Counted from the stretch's first letter, positions 32,926-41,536 are shown. The stretch: DNA of 49,695 nt from JALHOM01 sp964444225 (GCA_964444225.1 CAYUFM010000006.1:1-49695), one strand, 5' to 3'. Program-made: numbers and translations. Notes: a model not told the origin generated them from the letters alone.

Positions 32926-33569
32926 AAATAGGAGTTTTTGATTCTGGAGTTGGGGGTTTGTCGGTATTTAACGCTATAAAAGATGCCCTGCCTGAAGTTG
33001 AAGTTATTTATGCTGAAGATAAAAAGAATGTGCCGTACGGAAATAAAAGTCCAGAGGAGTTATATGAATTAGTTTTGCCAATACTTAACACGTTAAGTAT
33101 TTCTGGTTGCGATATCATTGTGGTCGCTTGTAACACCGTTAGCACAACTCTGCTGGATAAACTCAGACCCCAGCTCCCTACTACGCTAATTGGTGTAGAA
33201 CCAATGGTTCAGGAAGCTTCAAATTTAACAAAAACAGGTGTAATTACTGTTTGTGCGACACCAGTAACACTAAGAAGCGAGCGCTACAAAGAGCTAAAGT
33301 CAGTGGTTGCAGGCGATAGGGTCATTTTAGAGCCAGACTGTAGCCAATGGGCATACTTGATAGAAACCAACCAGATAGACCGTTATATTATCCGTGGAAT
33401 TATTAATAATGTTTTAGCTCAAAGATCGGATGTCATAGTGCTCGGTTGTACGCATTATCACTGGATAGAAAAAGATATAAAAGAAATAGTTGGTGATAGA
33501 GCGGTAATTTTGCAACCGGAGGCTAAGTTGATTGCGCGTCTTAAGAAAGAGATTGAACAGCTTGGTTGA
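32922..33569 (+). CDS. murI: glutamate racemase
   Basis: MurI makes D-glutamate for murein. It has FDSGVGGLSV, ACNTVSTT (first catalytic Cys) and LGCTHYHWI (second Cys). At 215 residues it is shorter than the usual 260. The start is TTG overlapping the folD stop. A 22-bp palindromic repeat lies in its coding sequence at 33080-33101. Its 3' end overlaps murD, on the other strand, by 29 bp. Confidence 0.9.
   Translation: MKIGVFDSGVGGLSVFNAIKDALPEVEVIYAEDKKNVPYGNKSPEELYELVLPILNTLSISGCDIIVVACNTVSTTLLDKLRPQLPTTLIGVEPMVQEASNLTKTGVITVCATPVTLRSERYKELKSVVAGDRVILEPDCSQWAYLIETNQIDRYIIRGIINNVLAQRSDVIVLGCTHYHWIEKDIKEIVGDRAVILQPEAKLIARLKKEIEQLG
33080..33101. repeat. 22-bp palindrome, copy 3 (inside murI)
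   Basis: AATACTTAAC-AC-GTTAAGTATT has perfect 10-bp arms and matches the copies at glyA/murB. It is in frame within murI and encodes residues around ILNTLSI. Confidence 0.8.
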
Positions 33570-34848
33570 ATTGGTCGCCACGGTCTTTGTAATTTTGGAA
33601 TAATCCAAAGCTTGCGCAGCCACAAGAGAGCAGTACAGCATCGCCTGGGGTTGCTAATTCTTTGGCTTTTGCAACTACATCTGTCATTTTTTCTAAACTC
33701 TCAACTATTTCAACATTTGGATTTTCTTTTCTGACGAGTTCTGCGATTTTATGCCCGGTTTCGCCGATTGTAATCAGGGCCTTTGTGTTGTTGGTGGCTA
33801 TGACTTTAGCCATTTCATCAAATGGCACGCCTTTGTCAGACCCGCCCACAATTCCAACTTTTGGTTGAGTTAAGGATTGGTATGCGACAATAGCTGTTTC
33901 TGGAGTTGTGCCAAATGAATCGTTGTAGTACTTTACATCATTAAGTTCACGAATCATCTCTAGTCTGTATGGAAGCCCTGTAAAATTAGCAACTACGCCT
34001 TTTATTGCCGAGATATCTCTTATGCCTGCTTGCCAGACAGCAGTGATAGCTGCGCATATATTTTGTAAATTATGCTCACCCAGTAATTTAACTTCAGAAA
34101 CATCACAAATTTCTTGACTATCAATCATAATTTTATTGTTTTTTACTATCGCTCCTGGTTCTGCGAAAAACGGAATAAGTTTGCCTTCTGACGCACTAGC
34201 GATGTCTTCAGAGACATCATTATTTGCAAAATAGACAGCTATGTCGTCACTTGTTTGGTTAATAAACAGCTGTGATTTTGCATCGACGTATTCGTCCATG
34301 TCTGCATGCCAGTCTAGGTGTTCTGGAACAACCATCAGGCAGACGGCAATTTTGGGAGAAAATTTGAGGTCAATTAGTTGGAAGTTTGCTAACTCTAGTA
34401 TCACCCAATCTTCAGGTTGGATGTTGTGTTTCAACATCTCAAGTGGGGGGGTGCCTAGGTTACCGCCTAGGTGTACTTTTTTGCCGCTGGCTTCAAGCAT
34501 TTTGGCTATTAGGGTAGATGTGGTGCCTTTTCCTTTTGTGCCTGTAACTCCTATAATATTTTTACTGGGGCAAACTTTAAAAAACTCGTTGGTATTGCTC
34601 CAGACTTTATCTAAAATTTCTGGCCCGTTTGCAGCAACTAGATCAGCAGGGTGTACTATTGGGGCACGGTAAATCAGGTCGAATTTGCCCAAGTTCTTTA
34701 AATGGTCTGGTCCGAGTTGAGCGTTTACGCCTTGTGGGACTTCTAGATCGACATTTTGGTCGCAGATGGTAAGGGAGTTTTCGGGTTTATTCAGGTATTC
34801 AAAGCTAGATGCTCCTTGCGCACCATAACCAACAATTGCAATATTCAT
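33541..34848 (-). CDS. murD: UDP-N-acetylmuramoylalanine--D-glutamate ligase
   Basis: MurD adds D-Glu to UDP-MurNAc-L-Ala with ATP. It is 435 residues, with an N-terminal Rossmann domain (GYGAQGASSFEYL), the P-loop GVTGTKGKGTTSTLIA, GGNLGTPPLEM, and YNDSFGTTPE and GGSDKGVPFDEM in the C-terminal domain. TATAAT at 34856-34861 lies 7 nt before the ATG, so it is leaderless. It overlaps murI tail to tail by 29 bp, so the two may affect each other by antisense transcription. Confidence 0.95.
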   Translation of the reverse strand: MNIAIVGYGAQGASSFEYLNKPENSLTICDQNVDLEVPQGVNAQLGPDHLKNLGKFDLIYRAPIVHPADLVAANGPEILDKVWSNTNEFFKVCPSKNIIGVTGTKGKGTTSTLIAKMLEASGKKVHLGGNLGTPPLEMLKHNIQPEDWVILELANFQLIDLKFSPKIAVCLMVVPEHLDWHADMDEYVDAKSQLFINQTSDDIAVYFANNDVSEDIASASEGKLIPFFAEPGAIVKNNKIMIDSQEICDVSEVKLLGEHNLQNICAAITAVWQAGIRDISAIKGVVANFTGLPYRLEMIRELNDVKYYNDSFGTTPETAIVAYQSLTQPKVGIVGGSDKGVPFDEMAKVIATNNTKALITIGETGHKIAELVRKENPNVEIVESLEKMTDVVAKAKELATPGDAVLLSCGCASFGLFQNYKDRGDQFNQAVQSLS

Positions 34849-34855
34849 AAACTGT

Positions 34856-34861
34856 ATTATA
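34856..34861 (-). promoter_or_regulatory. -10 box of murD, leaderless
   Basis: TATAAT lies 7 nt before the ATG at 34848. Confidence 0.65.
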
Positions 34862-34929
34862 CAGAGCTTTTAGGCTTCTAAGGTCTTTTTGACAATTTTG
34901 GAGTTTAGTGAAGGCTTATGTTTAATTTT

Positions 34930-34968
34930 GTTGCTAATATTATAAAAAATTGTATACTATATATAAAC
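34930..34968 (+). promoter_or_regulatory. promoter region of the deacylase leader
   Basis: A T/A-rich stretch with TATAAA and TATACT boxes lies just upstream of the leader peptide. The exact start cannot be fixed, but transcription probably begins between 34960 and 34972. Confidence 0.45.
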
Positions 34969-34981
34969 TGATGAGGATCAC

Positions 34982-35017
34982 ATGATATTAACTATGAAAA
35001 TTAAGATTCGGCCATAG
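34982..35017 (+). CDS. 11-codon leader peptide
   Basis: ATG at 34982 follows GAGGA by 4 nt. It reads MILTMKIKIRP and then TAG. The last codons and the stop lie inside the 5' arm of a 10-bp RNA stem (35010-35019), so a ribosome ending here would open that stem. This is the arrangement of a translational attenuator. It is too short to prove by sequence alone. Confidence 0.5.
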   Translation: MILTMKIKIRP

Positions 35018-35073
35018 CGTACTAAGTTTATATTAATTAACTCGGAACCAATCGCTATGGCCTAAGAGGTTCC
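35010..35073 (+). promoter_or_regulatory. two-stem regulatory RNA (attenuator/riboswitch-like)
   Basis: Stem 1 is GGCCATAGCG (35010-35019) with CGCTATGGCC (35053-35062), a perfect 10 bp. Stem 2 is GGAACC (35044-35049, in the loop of stem 1) with GGTTCC (35068-35073), which overlaps the AGAGG ribosome binding site of the small ORF at 35078. The two stems cross as in a pseudoknot. Only 5 nt link stem 1 to the stem 2 partner, so they more likely compete. No named riboswitch class is recognised. Confidence 0.6.
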
Positions 35074-35077
35074 AATT

Positions 35078-35215
35078 ATGAGGAGATTAATATTTTCTAT
35101 GGTTATTCATGAGATAAAAGTAGATCGAGTGTTGTCACTCGACGTCACTGAGGTGCAGAGAATTAATGCGCAGGTGGCCGAAATTTCGGCAGATGAGGAT
35201 AGGTTGTTGATGTAA
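35078..35215 (+). CDS. small 45-residue protein upstream of deacylase
   Basis: ATG at 35078 follows AGAGG by 8 nt. The product starts MRRLIFSMVIHEIKVDRVLS and continues as an acidic amphipathic helix-like sequence (TEVQRINAQVAEISADEDRLLM). The stop TAA overlaps the AAGGAGG that serves the next gene, so translation is coupled. The function is unknown. It could be a regulatory or accessory peptide of the deacylase. Confidence 0.55.
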   Translation: MRRLIFSMVIHEIKVDRVLSLDVTEVQRINAQVAEISADEDRLLM

Positions 35216-35233
35216 GGAGGGCACTAATAGGAA

Positions 35234-36220
35234 ATGAGTAATCTTATAAAGAAAGACTACATTGATTTATATATCGACGGTTTAGGCAATAATGTCAGGA
35301 TTCCGGTATTGAGTGTTGGTGATGCGTCACCTCATGTTGTTATGGTCGCGTTGCAACACGGTCAGGAAATAATCGGCCTGGACAGTGCCCTAAAAGTACT
35401 AGAGATGCAGGATAGGATAATCGGTAAAATAACGCTTATAACCATAGCTAATCAGATTGGATTTTTGGAATCTAGCAGACTTAATGCTGAGTCATACGGC
35501 GATTCTTCGGGTCAAATTTCTAACATGAACCGACTTCATCCTGGAATTAGTACAGGTAATTTAAGCGAACGTGTAAATTTAAAAATTAATGATTATATAA
35601 AGTCGATCAAGCCTGATTTTGTGATTGATCTGCACTCCTATGCATCGCAATCTGTCCCGCATGTAATTGTTGATAGTTGCGATCAGGATACTCAAGCCAC
35701 TATTGTACAGTGGGCTAAGGCAAGCAACTGCCCTTGGTATATGGATTATCAGGACGAAACTTTAAAAAAGCAAAACTTAGACAATGCACTAAGCGCTTTT
35801 TGGGCAAACAGTAGGGTGCCGGCAATAACAATAGAGCTTGGTCCGATTAGGGCGTTCAGTACGGTTCAGTCTAAAAGGGCTGTTAATACATTATTAAATT
35901 CGCTTATAGCGATCAATGCTTTTTCTGGAGAAACAGAGCCTACAACAGATATGGCAAATATTGATTTTGAGAATAATATTTATCAGCGCGTTCCTTTAGT
36001 TAATGATGGAAACGGTTCCGGCTATTTGCGACCGCTAGTCAGCATCGGCGACAAAATATCAAAAGGTCAGCCACTTGCTGAAGTGGTTATGTTAGACGGG
36101 GTAGTATCTTCAAAAATATTTGCACCGGTTGACGGCTATCATTTTATTTGGAGCGATGAAGCTAGAGTACTTCCTGGTTCTAGAGTAGGCGTTGTAATCC
36201 AAAAATTAGCAGTAGGCTAA
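35234..36220 (+). CDS. succinylglutamate desuccinylase/aspartoacylase-family deacylase
   Basis: This 328-residue zinc hydrolase of the AstE/AspA (M14-like) type would remove an acyl group from an amino acid or release an amino acid by hydrolysis. Zinc ligands are in QHGQE (H, E) and later in DLHSYASQSVPH. NQIGF, NMNRLHPG (Arg for substrate carboxylate) and the catalytic Glu in ITIELGPIR are present. The last 70 residues form the barrel-sandwich domain (SIGDKISKGQPLAEV). It has a strong AAGGAGG and an elaborate regulated leader. The substrate is undecided. The stop overlaps the response regulator gene by 4 bp. Confidence 0.82.
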   Translation: MSNLIKKDYIDLYIDGLGNNVRIPVLSVGDASPHVVMVALQHGQEIIGLDSALKVLEMQDRIIGKITLITIANQIGFLESSRLNAESYGDSSGQISNMNRLHPGISTGNLSERVNLKINDYIKSIKPDFVIDLHSYASQSVPHVIVDSCDQDTQATIVQWAKASNCPWYMDYQDETLKKQNLDNALSAFWANSRVPAITIELGPIRAFSTVQSKRAVNTLLNSLIAINAFSGETEPTTDMANIDFENNIYQRVPLVNDGNGSGYLRPLVSIGDKISKGQPLAEVVMLDGVVSSKIFAPVDGYHFIWSDEARVLPGSRVGVVIQKLAVG

Positions 36221-36597
36221 TTGCCTAAGGTCTTTTTGACTAGCTCGGCTACTTGGCGCGGAGTCATGTTGGCTTTTAGGATAAAGGCGCTAACACCTAA
36301 CTCTTTGATTCCTTCTGGGACTTCTTGCTCTCCCATGTTTGTTAGGATTATAACTTTTAAGTCTTTGCCAATCTCGGTCTTCCGCAGCTCGGTCAGCATC
36401 TGATCGCCTGTCATTATTGGCATCATTAGGTCTAGTAGGACAATGTCCGGCTTCATGGACTGGATGAGCTCTAGTCCTACTTTGCCGTTTTCTGCTGTTT
36501 CTACGTTGTAGCCTTCAGCTTCAAACTTAATACGATACATTTGAGAGATAGCTGTATCATCCTCAATTATGGCAATTTTTCGTGTATCTTCAGGCAT
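36217..36597 (-). CDS. single-domain response regulator
   Basis: This 126-residue receiver domain has no output domain. Acidic pocket D13-D14 (IIEDDTAI), phospho-acceptor D56 (LLDLMMP), the switch Thr (ILTNM) and the conserved Lys (ILKANM) are all present. It may relay phosphate or act by binding a partner protein. The only histidine kinase in the window is at 42612, a possible partner. TACAAT at 36605-36610 lies 7 nt before the ATG. Confidence 0.93.
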   Translation of the reverse strand: MPEDTRKIAIIEDDTAISQMYRIKFEAEGYNVETAENGKVGLELIQSMKPDIVLLDLMMPIMTGDQMLTELRKTEIGKDLKVIILTNMGEQEVPEGIKELGVSAFILKANMTPRQVAELVKKTLGN

Positions 36598-36604
36598 AGT
36601 ATGA

Positions 36605-36610
36605 ATTGTA
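36605..36610 (-). promoter_or_regulatory. -10 box of response regulator, leaderless
   Basis: TACAAT lies 7 nt before the ATG at 36597. A second TATAAT lies further upstream (about 36615-36620). Confidence 0.5.
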
Positions 36611-36632
36611 GCTTATTATAGTTAAAAAATCT

Positions 36633-37766
36633 TTATACTGACTTGCTGTTCAAAATTTTATTATTAATTTCCTTAATAATTTCTACACCTTTTTCAAGAT
36701 TCTTCTGATCAGCACCATAAGATATTCGCACAAATCCATGTAGATTGGAAAATGCCCTGCCGGGCACAAGAATTAGGTTATGTTTTGCTGCAAGTTCAAC
36801 GTATTCAATATCTGTCAGGTCGTTAGGAGCTTTAATAAAGGTAAAAAATGAACCTTCTGCACCCCATACATCAAAACCGATATCCTTTAGGTTTTTGAGC
36901 AAATAAGTTCGTTTTTTGTGATATTTTTCTTGAATTTTTGGTCTATTTTTTAGGGCGGCAAGCGCAGCATGTTGGGCTATCGATGAGGAAGACATAACTG
37001 TATATTGCTGGATCTCATTGATTGCATCGATGATTTCTTTGGGCCCACTGATGTAGCCGATTCTCCAGCCTGTCATAGCAAACTCCTTAGAGAATCCATT
37101 CATAGTTAGGGTATTAGGGTAAATGCTTCCAATACTAAAGTGTTTAACCCCGTATACAAAATGTTCATATATTTCATCAGATATAACTAGAAGCTTGTGT
37201 TTTTCTGCAATCTTAGCCACTTTACGCAGAGTATCTTCAGAGTAAACAGCACCGGTTGGGTTATTAGGTGAATTTATGATTAAGACCTTCGTTTTATCTG
37301 TAATATTGGCTTCAAGTGCATGTAGGTCTGGCTGAAAAGTGGGTAGGGTAGAGACAAAAACTACTGTTGCGCCTGCGGCACGAGCTAGGTGAGGGTATGG
37401 AGGATAATAAGGGTCAAAAACAATAACCTCGTCTCCTGGGTCCAAGACTGCCATATACACAAGTAGCTGGCCGGTGGTTAGTCCAGGAACGATTGTAACG
37501 GTTTCGCTTGTGGCAGGAACATTATTCTCTTTTACGAGTTTTTCAGCTAAAGCTTCACGGAGTTCTTTTATGCCATTTGCTGGAGTATAGGTGGTTTTGT
37601 CGTCTTTTATGGCTTTTATGCCAGCTTTTTTTATGTGTTTTGCTGTCAGTTCTTCGGGTACACCAATACTTAGGTCCACCGGATTGGTAAGATGAGACTG
37701 TAGTTCTATGGCTTTTCTAAAGTCACTACTATCAAAGTATTCGAGTTTTTGGGATACGTAAGACAT
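36633..37766 (-). CDS. class I/II pyridoxal-phosphate aminotransferase
   Basis: This aspartate/tyrosine-type aminotransferase has about 377 residues. It has SIGVPEE near the N-terminus, TYTPANGIKELREALA, NSPNNPTGAVY, DEIYEHFVY, the PLP-lysine motif GFSKEFAMTGWRIGY, and the C-terminal Arg region VRISYG. The substrate amino acid cannot be told. The start at 37766 is preferred over an upstream in-frame GTG (37802), because the likely -10 TATACT lies between them. Confidence 0.88.
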   Translation of the reverse strand: MSYVSQKLEYFDSSDFRKAIELQSHLTNPVDLSIGVPEELTAKHIKKAGIKAIKDDKTTYTPANGIKELREALAEKLVKENNVPATSETVTIVPGLTTGQLLVYMAVLDPGDEVIVFDPYYPPYPHLARAAGATVVFVSTLPTFQPDLHALEANITDKTKVLIINSPNNPTGAVYSEDTLRKVAKIAEKHKLLVISDEIYEHFVYGVKHFSIGSIYPNTLTMNGFSKEFAMTGWRIGYISGPKEIIDAINEIQQYTVMSSSSIAQHAALAALKNRPKIQEKYHKKRTYLLKNLKDIGFDVWGAEGSFFTFIKAPNDLTDIEYVELAAKHNLILVPGRAFSNLHGFVRISYGADQKNLEKGVEIIKEINNKILNSKSV

Positions 37767-37834
37767 TTTTTGTTTTATTGATTTACGAGAGAAGTATAAC
37801 ACTTATGCTAAAAAATAAAAACCAAGGTAAGTCT

Positions 37835-38857
37835 TTATTTTGGTAGGTGTTGTGTAAAAAATTTAAAAGCGTTCTCGCCAACAATTTGGGAGACTTCTCC
37901 TTGAGGCATGCCGGTTGAGGTTAATTCTTGGGCTATTAGGCTAAGTTTATCAGGACGGTTTAAGTCAAATGGAATGTCAGGATACCGAGGCTCTAGTTCT
38001 CCAGTTTTAGCAATTGTATCGGTTAGCCACCTAACAGTAGCTTCCCATTCGGTCGGATCTCGCTTCTTGTAAACTGAATCAGTCCCTATGGTTAAAGCAG
38101 TTGATCCAAGCATTGTCGATGCCTCGATAATCTGATTCAAGAATGGCGCCAAGCTATCGTCAGTCTCTGACAACCCAAAAGTTAAAGCATATATACCAAC
38201 CAAACCCTTAGCTTCGGCAATCCGTTGTAAGACCTCTAGGGGTAAGTTGCGAAGATTATTGTTAGAATTTGGGTTTGTTCCGTCAAAAAGTTCATATACA
38301 CCACCATGGGAAGCTATTACAGGTAGGTCGAGTTGCTCTTGGTCTTTAAAATCCAAAACATCACGTGCTGTTTGGTGACCAACATGCGATAAGTCTACGA
38401 TCATTCCTAGATTTGCACACTCTTCCAAAAAATTTCTGCCCTCGGTAGTTAAAGGCTTGTCGGGGTTTATATAACCACTGCCTAGAGGATGGTTTTCTTC
38501 TTGATAAGCAAGTGTCATTACTCTAACACCATGCTTATGGAGTTCCTGTAATTTTACCGGATCTATATCATGGGGTGTTTGCTGAAGTCCTAAGATAATG
38601 GCCGTTTTGCCTTCGCGGTTAGCTAAATCTTCTGCTGTTTCGGCGATTTTGAGGTTAGGCTGTGTTTCTAGAAAAGATTTTACGGCGATCAATCCAGGAA
38701 AATTATTGACACCATTAATCACAGCTTCTGTTTCTGAAACAAAAGGCGGAGTAGGCGTAAAAAGCATTCCATCAAGATGTTCGTGCAGTTCAGGGTCGGC
38801 GATTGGTGGCTGACCTTGAGGCGAAAGAAAGCCTAGAGTATCAAAGGTTCTTTTCAT
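37835..38857 (-). CDS. membrane dipeptidase-type zinc peptidase (M19 family)
   Basis: This 340-residue protein resembles renal dipeptidase. It has ELHEHLDGM near the N-terminus (HxD-like metal ligands), GLQQTPHDID and TLAYQEENHPLGSGY. IVDLSHVGHQTARDVL is the DLSH zinc motif, and PVIASHGGVYEL is the SHS-like motif. It should cleave dipeptides, possibly D-amino-acid ones from murein. It has no signal peptide, so it is probably cytoplasmic. It is divergent from the PaaK-like operon. Confidence 0.85.
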   Translation of the reverse strand: MKRTFDTLGFLSPQGQPPIADPELHEHLDGMLFTPTPPFVSETEAVINGVNNFPGLIAVKSFLETQPNLKIAETAEDLANREGKTAIILGLQQTPHDIDPVKLQELHKHGVRVMTLAYQEENHPLGSGYINPDKPLTTEGRNFLEECANLGMIVDLSHVGHQTARDVLDFKDQEQLDLPVIASHGGVYELFDGTNPNSNNNLRNLPLEVLQRIAEAKGLVGIYALTFGLSETDDSLAPFLNQIIEASTMLGSTALTIGTDSVYKKRDPTEWEATVRWLTDTIAKTGELEPRYPDIPFDLNRPDKLSLIAQELTSTGMPQGEVSQIVGENAFKFFTQHLPK

Positions 38858-38944
38858 TATTCAGTAATGATAACATAAAAAATATAAAATGTCAATCACC
38901 AATGCCTCTTTTTTAACGTGGAATAACTCCATAAGGATATAGGT

Positions 38945-38950
38945 TATACT
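38945..38950 (+). promoter_or_regulatory. -10 box of the PaaK/E1/nitroreductase operon
   Basis: TATACT lies 10 nt before the ATG at 38961. There is no SD, so the first mRNA of the operon has almost no leader. Confidence 0.5.
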
Positions 38951-38960
38951 ATAAGCAATT

Positions 38961-40475
38961 ATGACAAAAATTCTTTTGCCAAGAGGGTATAAAGATCCTG
39001 AGCTTTACCATACTAAACTTCATGAGGATACTGAAAAGAAGCGTCAGCGTAGAGCTAGGCTAAGAGTAATTAGTCTGTTTCAGGATATGGCTGAACGTGT
39101 GCCTGCCTATAAAGATTTTTTAAATAAGCAAAAGTTTAACCCAAAAGGTGTAAAAAATAGTTTGGACTTTAAAAAGGTCCCAACTATAGACAAAGAAAAC
39201 TATCTTAAAATATACCCTAAAGCGGAACTTTGTTGGGACGGAAACTTTTCTGGTAAAAGTTGGACAATATCAACCACGTCGGGTTCAAGCGGTAAGCCTT
39301 TTTATTTTCCTAGGGATAAATCTCAGTCCTGGCAGTATGCAGTATTGGCCGAGCAATATCTAAGAAATAACTTTAACATTCAAGAGAAATCTACTCTGTA
39401 TATTGTGGCCTTTCCGATGGGCGCTTGGATAGGCGGTGTTTTTACTTATGAGGCTTTAGAAATTGTGAGTAGCAAGAAAGAGTACAGTCTAAGCATTGTT
39501 ACGGCAGGAATAAGTAAGCAGGAAGTCGTTAATGCAGTTAAAGAGTTAGGTAAGTCCTTTGACCAGATTATTATTGGTTCCTATGCCCCGTTTTTAAAGG
39601 ATATTCTGGACGACGGCATAAGTCAGGGTGTTGTCTGGTCGGATTATGAAATAGGGTTTGTTTTTTCGGCAGAAGCGTTCAATGAAAGTTTTCGTGAATA
39701 CGTTGCTAAAATAGTTAAGCCCAAGGACTATCTGAGATTTACTCTCAACCACTACGGTACGGTTGATTTGGGTACAATGGCGCACGAAACTCCAGAATCT
39801 GTGCTTATCAGGAAATTACTCATCGACCAAAACAAGTTGGATTTATTATTTCCAGAAACTCTTCGTCAGCCAACTTTTTGTCAGTACGATCCGTCACTTT
39901 TTTATTTTGAACAGGATGGCCATAATTTACTGTGCAGTGCTTTTAGTGGAATTCCTTTGATTCGCTATGATCTTAAAGATTACGGAGGTGTAATTTCTAG
40001 ACATGAAGTTCACGCTAGGCTTGAAAAAGCAGGGATAGACATAAAGGCCGAGCTAAAAAAGCACAAAATAGATAAAATTTCCTGGAATGTGCCTTTCGTG
40101 TATGTCTATGAACGCAATGACTTCAGCGTTAGTTATTACTCATTCTTGATATATCCAGATATGATTCGTCGACCTCTTCAATCTACGGATCTAGAAAAAC
40201 TCATAACTGGCAAGTTTTCTATGAAAGCAGAATATGACAAACAAGGTAGACAACACTTATACATAAATATTGAATTGAAGGCAGGTGTCTCTGGGGACAT
40301 GCTAGATAAAAAAATATTAGATATTCTCCACCAAAGTTTACTGTCAGATAGCTCAGAATATAGAGAAACTTACCGTATGATCGGAGAAGCCGCTAAGCCA
40401 ATAATTAACTTATGGAGTTACGAAGATGAAAAATATTTTAAACCCGGAGGCAAACAAAAATGGGTAATCAAGTAA
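38961..40475 (+). CDS. PaaK-like adenylate-forming enzyme
   Basis: This 504-residue ANL-superfamily protein is related to phenylacetate-CoA ligase and CapK-like enzymes, which activate a carboxylate with ATP. The ATP-binding P-loop is TISTTSGSSGKPFYFPRD at about residues 110-127, with FVFSAEAFNESF and NHYGTVDLGTMAHE downstream and a Lys-rich C-terminal domain ending GGKQKWVIK. The substrate is unknown. It overlaps the E1-like gene by 16 bp, so the two are translated together. Confidence 0.85.
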   Translation: MTKILLPRGYKDPELYHTKLHEDTEKKRQRRARLRVISLFQDMAERVPAYKDFLNKQKFNPKGVKNSLDFKKVPTIDKENYLKIYPKAELCWDGNFSGKSWTISTTSGSSGKPFYFPRDKSQSWQYAVLAEQYLRNNFNIQEKSTLYIVAFPMGAWIGGVFTYEALEIVSSKKEYSLSIVTAGISKQEVVNAVKELGKSFDQIIIGSYAPFLKDILDDGISQGVVWSDYEIGFVFSAEAFNESFREYVAKIVKPKDYLRFTLNHYGTVDLGTMAHETPESVLIRKLLIDQNKLDLLFPETLRQPTFCQYDPSLFYFEQDGHNLLCSAFSGIPLIRYDLKDYGGVISRHEVHARLEKAGIDIKAELKKHKIDKISWNVPFVYVYERNDFSVSYYSFLIYPDMIRRPLQSTDLEKLITGKFSMKAEYDKQGRQHLYINIELKAGVSGDMLDKKILDILHQSLLSDSSEYRETYRMIGEAAKPIINLWSYEDEKYFKPGGKQKWVIK

Positions 40476-41536
40476 AGCCGGAGCTTTTGTCTCCAGAAGA
40501 AGTAGCAAAATTAATGGGTGATAACCCTGGCCTGGAATTAAAGGATATTCTAAAGATTCAATCTGATGAACTTTCGCGAATTAAGCATCCGTCTGGTGAA
40601 ACCGCGGGCGATGTTAGTTTTCCGGAGGAGGTGCATGTATTCTATCCGTGGTTAGGCACTATTCTGCGTTGTGTAGGCGAGCAAGATCTCTTAACAATAC
40701 GCACCAACAGAAATAGGGAATTAATTTCTGCCGACGAGCAAAAAAAGCTCAGAGAAAGTGTCGTTGGGGTTGCAGGAATGTCAGTCGGGTCATCGATTGC
40801 TATGGCGCTAGTTTATTCCGGCATGGCTAGAACTATAAAAATTGCAGATAACGACATACTAGATACTTCAAACCTAAATCGGTTGCGTGAAAGTTTAGTC
40901 AATATTGGACTGCCTAAAGTAGACTTAACCGCTAGGCATATTTATGAGCTTGATCCTTTTGCTGATGTGAGGCTATATGGCGACGGAGTAACCGCAGAAA
41001 ATATCGATAGTTTTTTTGAAGGCCTAGACCTAATCATCGATGAAATTGATGATTTTAAAATGAAGGTCATGATGCGTAAAAAAGCCAAAGAATCCGGTGT
41101 GCCACTTCTTATGATGACTTCATTGGGCGACAATATACTGATAGATATCGAACGCTATGATACAGAGCCAGACACACGCCCGTTCAATGGATTACTGCAC
41201 GATGATGGACAAGAGATCCTAGATAATCCAAATATTGACCCTTCTGCAGTTAGGAGATATTCGGTAGAAGTTGTTGGAGCAGAGTACATTCCAACAAAGG
41301 CACTTCAATCAGTAGCTCAAATGGGCAAAACACTTGTTGGTCGGCCTCAACTGTACACAACCATCGCCATTGATGGTGGGCTAGCTGGGTTTATTTCAAG
41401 GCATATTTTACTTGGTAGTCCTATAAAATCTGGTAGATATTTTGTTAGATTTGCAGATCTAGTTGGGCTTGAGGCTTCTGACCTAGAGAGTAATGACCAA
41501 AGACAAGAGATACTACAAAAATTAATGGGTCAATAA
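40460..41536 (+). CDS. E1/ThiF/MoeB-like adenylyltransferase
   Basis: This 358-residue protein of the ThiF/E1 fold adenylates C-terminal or other carboxylates. The nucleotide loop is VGVAGMSVGSSIAMALVYSG at about residues 101-120. The IADNDILDTSNLNRLRES motif (with the metal/ATP Asp and Arg) and IDEIDDFKMKVMMR follow. A catalytic Cys domain for thioester transfer is not obvious, so it probably adenylates only. It sits between a PaaK-like and a nitroreductase-like gene. In mycobacteria, ThiF and nitroreductase domains are fused in one protein, which supports a joint pathway. Confidence 0.85.
   Translation: MGNQVKPELLSPEEVAKLMGDNPGLELKDILKIQSDELSRIKHPSGETAGDVSFPEEVHVFYPWLGTILRCVGEQDLLTIRTNRNRELISADEQKKLRESVVGVAGMSVGSSIAMALVYSGMARTIKIADNDILDTSNLNRLRESLVNIGLPKVDLTARHIYELDPFADVRLYGDGVTAENIDSFFEGLDLIIDEIDDFKMKVMMRKKAKESGVPLLMMTSLGDNILIDIERYDTEPDTRPFNGLLHDDGQEILDNPNIDPSAVRRYSVEVVGAEYIPTKALQSVAQMGKTLVGRPQLYTTIAIDGGLAGFISRHILLGSPIKSGRYFVRFADLVGLEASDLESNDQRQEILQKLMGQ

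Noticed and set aside
38889..38942. 17-codon ORF before the PaaK-like gene, considered as a peptide substrate for the E1-like enzyme
   Set aside because: It has no ribosome binding site, and the likely -10 box (38945) and transcription start lie after it, so it would not be in the operon mRNA.
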